This document shows positions 58,630-64,000 of a stretch of 64,000 bases of DNA, in pieces. The position numbers were made by a program, and so were the translations under genes. The notes below the pieces were generated by a model. The model was given only the letters and a program-made list of their open reading frames with translations, searched no databases and was not told where the DNA came from. This DNA is from Vibrio splendidus (GTDB taxonomy: Bacteria; Pseudomonadota; Gammaproteobacteria; Enterobacterales; Vibrionaceae): contig NZ_AP025509.1 in NCBI RefSeq assembly GCF_024347615.1, forward strand, positions 1,922,001-1,986,000, written 5' to 3'. The stretch's first letter is position 1. Each line of letters opens with the position of its first letter.

Positions 58630-58688
58630 GTGTCTCTTGATGGCTATACGAATTATGTCAGTTAAATCATAAGACAAGAGATTCCTGA

Positions 58689-58722
58689 AATGAGAAGCCG
58701 TTGTTGCTTCTCATTTTTTGTA
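58689..58722 (+). terminator. Terminator after the outer-membrane-like gene
   Basis: AATGAGAAGC and GCTTCTCATT arms, loop CGTTGTT, then T6. Confidence 0.82.
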
Positions 58723-58768
58723 GTCACTATCAACAACGTACCAATATAAATATCTGTAGGATCTTTTT

Positions 58769-60463
58769 ATGAGCACGTACCATCCATTAGTTCTTGGGCT
58801 CGCTGCATTCAGTGTCGCGCCCGTCTTATTAGCCAATGAACCCACTCAGCCGAAACTCATTTTACAAATCACCGTTGATGCATTGCGTGGCGACTTACCT
58901 GAACGGTATCGAGATAATATGGGTGAAGGTGGATTTAACTATTTACTCGATCACGGGCTTCACTATGCCAATGCCCATTATCAACACGCCAACACTGAAA
59001 CTATTGTTGGGCACGCAGCACTGGCGACCGGAGCGCCACCTTCCGTTAATGGCATGGTGGGGAATGTTTGGTTCGACCGTCAAATGGAGCGCAAGGTTTA
59101 CAATATTGAAGATGTTGAACGTAGCGAGCTTTCCGCTGATATTGAAACTCAAGCAGCAGTAGAAATCGATGACACACAAGCGGTGGCAGTGAGTAGCGGT
59201 CGCTCTCCGGTGAACATTAAATCGTCGACTTTTAGTGATGAATTAGTCAAAGCCTCTAACGGGCAGTCACGCTCTTTCGCCGTATCATTCAAAGATCGCG
59301 GCGCTGTGCCACTGGCTGGTGAACTTGGAAAAGCCTTCTGGTTCTCCAAGAGTACGGGCGGCTTTGTGACGAGTGATTACTATTACGATAGTTATCCTGA
59401 TTGGGTAACCGATTGGAACAAGCAGGACTTTATTCAGCAGTACAGCAATCAACGCTGGGAACTACTGAAACCTCGTGAGGAATATTTGTTTGCTCAAGAA
59501 GGTGATGTGAGTTTCAAAACAGAGATTGCGACTTTCCAACGCAGCTTTCCGTATCCTTTTGGACCGGCAAGTTTTCCCTATTTTACGACCATGCTGAGCT
59601 TGAGCCCTGCCGCAGACGATATTGTAGCGGGCTTTGCTAAGTCACTAATTAATAAAGAGCAACTTGGTAAAGGTGAGTTTACGGATTATCTTTCTGTGAG
59701 TTTCTCTGCAACCGACTACGTGATTCACGCGAATGGCCCCTCTAGTCTTGAGGCTGAAGATACTCTGTTGCGTTTGGATCGCACTTTCGCGGATCTGTTT
59801 AGCTATGTCGATAGTTATATTGGGCTAGAAAACACCGTGATTGTATTGTCTGCTGACCATGGTGCGCCGGATAGCCCGAGCTACATTACTAATCATGGTT
59901 CTACCGAAGGGCATTACTTCGGTGCGAATACGCTTGAAAAAAGTGGCATCTTTGATAAAGCAAAAACGCGCTTCGGAGTCGGAGAGGAGCTTTTTGAAGC
60001 GTTCGAAAACCCGAACTTTTATCTCGATCATAAGGTAATACAACAGCACAAGCTGGATCTATCAGAGGTGCAACAGTTTCTATCTCAGGAGCTCAATAAG
60101 ATCGAAGGCATTGAATTTGCCTTTACAGCAAACGCGATTGAAACCGGTCGCCTACCTAACACACGAATAGCGGCACTCGTTGAAAACAATTACTACCCGT
60201 CTCGCTCTGGCGACCTCTATTTAGTGTTTAACCCAGGCGTATACATCAATGAATTTGATAGCCTCTCTGTTGCTTCCGTTCATGGCTCGCCATGGCGATA
60301 TGATACTCATGTGCCGGTTATTTTTGCTGGAAGCGGTATTAAAGGTCATAAGATTTATCAGGAAGTGACACCTTATGATATCGCGCCAACCCTATCAGCA
60401 ATCTTAGGTATTGCTCCACCATCAGGGGCGACGGGTAAAGTTCTACTAGAACCTATGTTCTAA
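58769..60463 (+). CDS. PafA-like alkaline phosphatase-superfamily enzyme
   Basis: This is a 564-residue secreted enzyme of the alkaline phosphatase superfamily. The signal peptide ends near LLANEP. The first metal ligand is in ITVDALRGD, the nucleophile threonine in HANTETIVGHAALATGAPPS, and further ligands in YVIHANGPSS, LSADHGAPDS and HGSPWRYDTHVPVIF. The layout matches PafA-type phosphomonoesterases rather than nucleotide pyrophosphatases. It would release phosphate from organic esters in the periplasm or outside. The ribosome-binding site is AGGATC. Its place beside the DUF1254 cluster may be coincidence. Confidence 0.82.
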   Translation: MSTYHPLVLGLAAFSVAPVLLANEPTQPKLILQITVDALRGDLPERYRDNMGEGGFNYLLDHGLHYANAHYQHANTETIVGHAALATGAPPSVNGMVGNVWFDRQMERKVYNIEDVERSELSADIETQAAVEIDDTQAVAVSSGRSPVNIKSSTFSDELVKASNGQSRSFAVSFKDRGAVPLAGELGKAFWFSKSTGGFVTSDYYYDSYPDWVTDWNKQDFIQQYSNQRWELLKPREEYLFAQEGDVSFKTEIATFQRSFPYPFGPASFPYFTTMLSLSPAADDIVAGFAKSLINKEQLGKGEFTDYLSVSFSATDYVIHANGPSSLEAEDTLLRLDRTFADLFSYVDSYIGLENTVIVLSADHGAPDSPSYITNHGSTEGHYFGANTLEKSGIFDKAKTRFGVGEELFEAFENPNFYLDHKVIQQHKLDLSEVQQFLSQELNKIEGIEFAFTANAIETGRLPNTRIAALVENNYYPSRSGDLYLVFNPGVYINEFDSLSVASVHGSPWRYDTHVPVIFAGSGIKGHKIYQEVTPYDIAPTLSAILGIAPPSGATGKVLLEPMF

Positions 60464-60487
60464 ACTGGCCAATGAAGTAAGCGTTAA

Positions 60488-60521
60488 GCCACAGAGCAGT
60501 GATTTATTGTTGCTCTGTGGC
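60488..60521 (+). terminator. Hairpin after the PafA-like gene
   Basis: GCCACAGAGCA and TGCTCTGTGGC form an 11-bp stem 25 bases after the stop; there is no strong T run, so the terminator call is tentative. Confidence 0.55.
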
Positions 60522-60610
60522 AATTAAATCTAATCATCTCGTAATGAGAGATAAATGCAGTCATTCCATCTCGCCTTAACATATTTAGTCGCGAATAGTC
60601 AGATCTTACA

Positions 60611-60634
60611 TCTACATAAACAGTGCTTATAAGC
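60611..60634. promoter_or_regulatory. LysR-type operator B2 (degenerate)
   Basis: TCTACATAAAC-agt-GCTTATAAG matches the left half of operator B1 and partly the right half, 110 bases before DUF1254 copy 4. Confidence 0.5.
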
Positions 60635-60743
60635 AGCATAGCTCGCTCAATCTACTTCCATTAAGACGCACTCGTTATATTTACCACAGAACAATTAAGT
60701 CAATTATCCTGGCTACAAGGAGGTAGCCCAACGAGGAACAACT

Positions 60744-61829
60744 ATGAAAAAAACAATGTTATCCGTGGCCATCGCTGCAATGTCTTTTGGTGCTATCGCT
60801 GATGGCGGTGTAGGACAAAATGGTGTTGCTCTGCCTAGCAACACATCTTTCTCTGAAAAAGGTGGCGTTGAAGTCACGCTAGATAACCTAATTCAAGCTG
60901 AAACGGCAAAATACTTTTCCGAAGAAATTGCTTTGTATGGCGGTAATGAGTTCCGTCACGAGCGTGCCGGTATCGACCTGAATAACCAAACCATCATCCG
61001 TTCAAACTTCGATGCTATCTACTCTTACGGTGTATTTGATGCGTCTGAAGGTGTGACAATAAGCATGCCTGATGGTGAACTGTATCAGTCAGTACAAGTT
61101 TTTGATGAAAACCACGTGACACTGGGCGTTGCTTACCCTGGTGAAGTCATGACTATTGATGCTGATCAGCTGACGAAAGGCAGTCATGTTTACCTGTTTA
61201 TGCGTACCCAGCCTAAGTCATTTGATGACGCTGGTATGGCAGAAGTGAACGTAAGACAAGATAAAGTAAAGGTGACCAATTCAGCTAAAACGGATTACGT
61301 ATCACCAGTCCAATATGATGTAGAAAGCTTCAACAAGCTAAGAACGGACATCATTCGTCGTGCCCCAGCTGAGGTTGTTATCCACAAAGGCTTTATTACT
61401 GACCTTGCAGATATCGAATACCCACATTACCACATGGCAAATACGGCAGGTTGGGCGGGGCTTCCAGCACAAGACGCCTTCTACTTTGTTGTGATGCCAG
61501 GTGATGAAAATTCCCGAGCAGCAAAGTGCTCCACAATGACATTTGACGCACCTGAACTCCAATATGATCGTTCGGCATTTTGGTCTCTGACTGCTTATGA
61601 CGCGAATGGCTGGGTCGTTACTGACACATTCCGCATGAACTCTACAGATGCGACTCAGAACGAGGATGGCTCATATACAGTGAGCTTCAACTGTGGTGCC
61701 AACGCAATCAATAATATTGAGACATCTGAGAACTGGAACGCGCTGTTCCGTAACTACCTTCCAGTGAGTCTAGATTCAATTCTGGATTTCCAGAAAGAAG
61801 TCACTTCTTCCTTACCTATTGCTCAATAG
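60744..61829 (+). CDS. Secreted DUF1254/DUF1214 protein, copy 4
   Basis: This is a 361-residue exported protein with signal MKKTMLSVAIAAMSFGAIA. It has QTIIRSNFDAIYSYGVFDAS and VQVFDENHVTLG in the first half and SAFWSLTAYDANGWVVTD and NEDGSYTVSFNC in the second. It is the paralogue of copy 1. Cysteines are in AAKCSTM and SFNCGA. It is preceded by CGAGGAAC and followed by a terminator. Confidence 0.83.
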   Translation: MKKTMLSVAIAAMSFGAIADGGVGQNGVALPSNTSFSEKGGVEVTLDNLIQAETAKYFSEEIALYGGNEFRHERAGIDLNNQTIIRSNFDAIYSYGVFDASEGVTISMPDGELYQSVQVFDENHVTLGVAYPGEVMTIDADQLTKGSHVYLFMRTQPKSFDDAGMAEVNVRQDKVKVTNSAKTDYVSPVQYDVESFNKLRTDIIRRAPAEVVIHKGFITDLADIEYPHYHMANTAGWAGLPAQDAFYFVVMPGDENSRAAKCSTMTFDAPELQYDRSAFWSLTAYDANGWVVTDTFRMNSTDATQNEDGSYTVSFNCGANAINNIETSENWNALFRNYLPVSLDSILDFQKEVTSSLPIAQ

Positions 61830-61844
61830 GGCGTTTTCTGTGAT

Positions 61845-61872
61845 GCGAGCTCAAGGGAGCTCGCTTTTTTGT
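61845..61872 (+). terminator. Terminator of DUF1254 copy 4
   Basis: GCGAGCT and AGCTCGC arms followed by T6. Confidence 0.82.
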
Positions 61873-61966
61873 ACCTGAGTAAACAACCGTGTGTGAGTGC
61901 TTATGTTTTGGTCTCTTAATTGCATATTACGTTTACTTTGCGACGATTTATCCATGAGGTCCTGTT

Positions 61967-62758
61967 ATGAATGACTTAAATACACTGCATGTTTTTCTAA
62001 CGCTGATGAAAACACAATCCACGAGCCGCACCGCGATGGCTATTGGTCGTTCTCAGTCGTACGTTTCTAAGGTTCTAGCAAAGTTGAGAGAAGACCTGGG
62101 TGATCCTCTATTTCTACGTGACTCAACAGGGTTAACCCCTACGACTTATGCTGTTTCTATAGAGCCGAAGATCAGCGCTGCATTAGGGCAGTTAAACCAA
62201 GCATTAGAACCCGAAAAGTTTGACCCTAGGCAACTAGAAATGGTCACGCTGCATATTGCAGAGCCTTATTTAGTGACTAGAGGAAAAGCGATAATTCAAG
62301 CCATTAGAAGCCAGACGAATGCCGTCATTGATATTCGTACATGGGGAGACACCAGTGAGAGTTTGATCTTGCAAGGAGAAGTCGATCTAGGCTTACACGT
62401 GCTAAGTGATAAGCCTCAGAGCTTCTATCAAAAACGTCTTCACCGCGGTTCTGGAGCATTTGTTGGCAACGTTGAGTCTAAACAATACGTAAAATTTGTC
62501 GTTCCCGGTGTTAACGACCAAATACATCACTTTCATAAGCTTGATCCTACGATTGAGCCTCAAGTATTCGTCGATAACTATCAGCTAATGTCGCAGTTAA
62601 TGGATGAATTCTATACGTTGCAATATTCGAAAGTCATGGATAATACCCAGCCGGACTTGAGCCTTGAGGTCGCTTTGATTATGAAGTCATCGCGTCGTTA
62701 TTCCCCTCAAACACAGTGGCTGTGTGATTTAGTCACACCTATTCTTAATCAAGAGTGA
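61967..62758 (+). CDS. LysR-family regulator, short form
   Basis: This is a 263-residue regulator. STSRTAMAIGRSQSYVSKVL is the helix-turn-helix. The effector domain is shorter than in ordinary LysR proteins, with EVDLGLHVLSDK. It is downstream of DUF1254 copy 4, behind that gene's terminator, and so has its own promoter. Confidence 0.82.
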   Translation: MNDLNTLHVFLTLMKTQSTSRTAMAIGRSQSYVSKVLAKLREDLGDPLFLRDSTGLTPTTYAVSIEPKISAALGQLNQALEPEKFDPRQLEMVTLHIAEPYLVTRGKAIIQAIRSQTNAVIDIRTWGDTSESLILQGEVDLGLHVLSDKPQSFYQKRLHRGSGAFVGNVESKQYVKFVVPGVNDQIHHFHKLDPTIEPQVFVDNYQLMSQLMDEFYTLQYSKVMDNTQPDLSLEVALIMKSSRRYSPQTQWLCDLVTPILNQE

Positions 62759-62781
62759 GGCAGTTTTGTTGTTCATGTGCG

Positions 62782-62813
62782 AAAAGAGAGGCTAATTTAG
62801 GCCTCTCTTTTTT
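62782..62813. terminator. Bidirectional terminator between LysR and HlyD-like gene
   Basis: AAGAGAGGC and GCCTCTCTT arms with T-rich flanks on both sides, between convergent genes. Confidence 0.82.
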
Positions 62814-62829
62814 GTGACTTCTCTGTGAA

Positions 62830-63861
62830 CTATAAAGCTGAAAGATAAGCTTTATAGGATTTGAGTCGAACGGTCGCACCGCCAATAATGTCCATGAAGC
62901 CGAGCATTGGGTGAGGTTTGGTCGCTGATATCCAACCAGAACCAGTTGCTCCGATAGGAATGTTATAGCCTTCTGGTTCATCAAACTCGATGACGACTGT
63001 TCGGCCATGGTCATTCATGTTGTTCCCGACATGCTGCCTTACGTGCTGTGAACCGTTCATTACCGAAACCCTTGCTTCACCAGTACCGGTCGTCAGGCTA
63101 TGGACACGGCCTCGGAAGATTTCACCCGGGTAGGCGTTGACGTAAAACTCCGCAAATTGCCCCACCTTGATGCGGCTATAGGTTTGATCAGCTATACGCA
63201 TTTCAACAAACTTCTTATTTACATCGTATAGATGCATGTTGCCCACACGGGTGCCGTCAACAATGTTCGAAATAGAGAGTTGACCATCAAATGGCGCACG
63301 CACTTCACGGCGTTCATTCTGCCATTTTGCGGTCGCGATTTGCGCTTCAATATTCAGTATTTGAGCATGAGCAGAAGCCATTTTCGCGTTGGTGGTATCA
63401 ATTCGAGTACGAATTTCATCGCGTTGAGATTCTTGTGAAAAATCGCCCAGTTGCGTTAAGCGTTGCAGTGTTCGCTTATCATTGTTTACCTGATGTGTGA
63501 GCGCTAATATTTCTGCTTGTGCGGCTTGTTTTTGAGCTTCTAGCCCTTTCATTTGCGATTCAGTATCGACCGAACGTAGTGTGTAAATCAAGTCGCCTTT
63601 ATTTACGAACTGGTTGTGATCGACAAACACTTGCTCAACCTCCTGACCGATCAATGGGCTTAACACTGCGTGAGCCGCTTTGACTGTCGTACTGTCGGTG
63701 AGGTCAGCAGGAGACCAGAACCTGTGGGCGGTAAATAGAGCAAAGGCGAGTAATACACCAATGCCGACAATGATTGTCGCGTTTTTCAGTGTCCAGCGAA
63801 CAATTCCTGTTTTAACTAAAATCCAACAGATTAAGATGTAGGGAAGCATGATCTCTTTCAT
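62830..63861 (-). CDS. HlyD/EmrA-family membrane fusion protein
   Basis: This is a 343-residue periplasmic adaptor. An N-terminal membrane anchor (ATIIVGIGVLLAFALFTAHRF) is followed by a lipoyl half-motif (LSPLIGQEVEQVFVDHNQFV), a coiled-coil hairpin (about residues 90-165) and the second lipoyl half (EVRAPFDGQLSISNIVDGT), then beta-barrel domains. It resembles YiaV/YibH-type adaptors. It is preceded by GGAGTAACCC in the tail of a small upstream gene, so both belong to one operon. Confidence 0.82.
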   Translation of the reverse strand: MKEIMLPYILICWILVKTGIVRWTLKNATIIVGIGVLLAFALFTAHRFWSPADLTDSTTVKAAHAVLSPLIGQEVEQVFVDHNQFVNKGDLIYTLRSVDTESQMKGLEAQKQAAQAEILALTHQVNNDKRTLQRLTQLGDFSQESQRDEIRTRIDTTNAKMASAHAQILNIEAQIATAKWQNERREVRAPFDGQLSISNIVDGTRVGNMHLYDVNKKFVEMRIADQTYSRIKVGQFAEFYVNAYPGEIFRGRVHSLTTGTGEARVSVMNGSQHVRQHVGNNMNDHGRTVVIEFDEPEGYNIPIGATGSGWISATKPHPMLGFMDIIGGATVRLKSYKAYLSAL

Positions 63862-63864
63862 GGG

Positions 63865-64000
63865 TTACTCCTTAGCAGTCTTGGTTGTTGAATTACCGTT
63901 GCGGATGATGCCCGAAATCGCGTCAGCGAGGATATCCCAGCGGGCAAAGGCAATGATGATGGCGAGCACCCACCATGTTTTATCGATAAACAGGCCACAT
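63865..64000 (-). CDS. C-terminal part of a small membrane protein upstream of the HlyD-like gene
   Basis: The frame runs off the window edge. Visible residues include GLFIDKTWWVLAIIIAFARW and DILADAISGIIRN, ending TAKE. It is likely a small membrane partner of the adaptor. Its stop lies three bases before the adaptor start, so the genes are coupled. Confidence 0.6.
   Translation of the reverse strand, partial: CGLFIDKTWWVLAIIIAFARWDILADAISGIIRNGNSTTKTAKE

Overview
The window looks like chromosomal DNA from a marine gamma-proteobacterium, almost certainly a Vibrio and probably of the Splendidus type. I infer this from the 16S and 23S sequence, the Glu-Lys-Val-Ala-Val tRNA set in the rRNA spacer, and the gene complement (OmpW, YfcC, RFN-controlled ribB, SigZ, TrmY-like protein, many LysR regulators). 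This identification is by recognition only; no database was searched.

Layout. 1-2.6 kb: end of a phosphonate-type ABC transporter operon (tail of a probable phnD, then phnC, phnE, phnE). 2.7-7.3 kb: HAD phosphatase, DUF3012 lipoprotein, HPF/RaiA-type ribosome factor, an exported protein and a YfcC transporter. 7.44-8.75 kb: an IS3-family element that has cut off the 3' end of glgC; the lost 18-codon tail is still readable on the other side of the element. 10-30 kb: mostly ordinary chromosomal genes, namely ompW, a choice-of-anchor I lipoprotein, several oxidoreductases with divergent LysR/HxlR regulators, a cupin protein, ribB with its FMN riboswitch, pgpB, TauE/SafE and MFS transporters, a SigZ-ArsR-permease metal(loid)-like module, and trmY. 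30.4-36.6 kb: a complete rRNA operon (16S, five spacer tRNAs, 23S, 5S) followed by tRNA-Ser(TGA).

36.8-46 kb: a mobile region starting just after tRNA-Ser. It has an integrase split by an IS630-family element, an unknown gene overlapping the integrase stop, a Mob/Pre-like relaxase with a palindrome-rich leader that may be an oriT, a second tyrosine recombinase, a decayed AbiEi antitoxin gene without its toxin, and an IS1202-type element flanked by a 17-bp duplication.

46-64 kb: the most unusual part. It holds four secreted DUF1254/DUF1214 proteins in two paralogous pairs, three LysR regulators placed beside them, a large secreted beta-rich protein with VDNKP repeats, two outer-membrane-barrel-like proteins, an intact/decayed paralogue pair, a membrane diguanylate cyclase, a PafA-like alkaline phosphatase and the start of a HlyD-type efflux module. 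Near-identical palindromes of the form TTAAG-N5-CTTAA sit about 105-135 bp before three of the secreted-protein genes and just before the LysR gene at 52784. A second palindrome type, TACATAAAC-N3-GTTTATGTA, precedes the other two DUF1254 genes. This suggests that the scattered genes form one or two co-regulated envelope or secretion regulons of unknown function.
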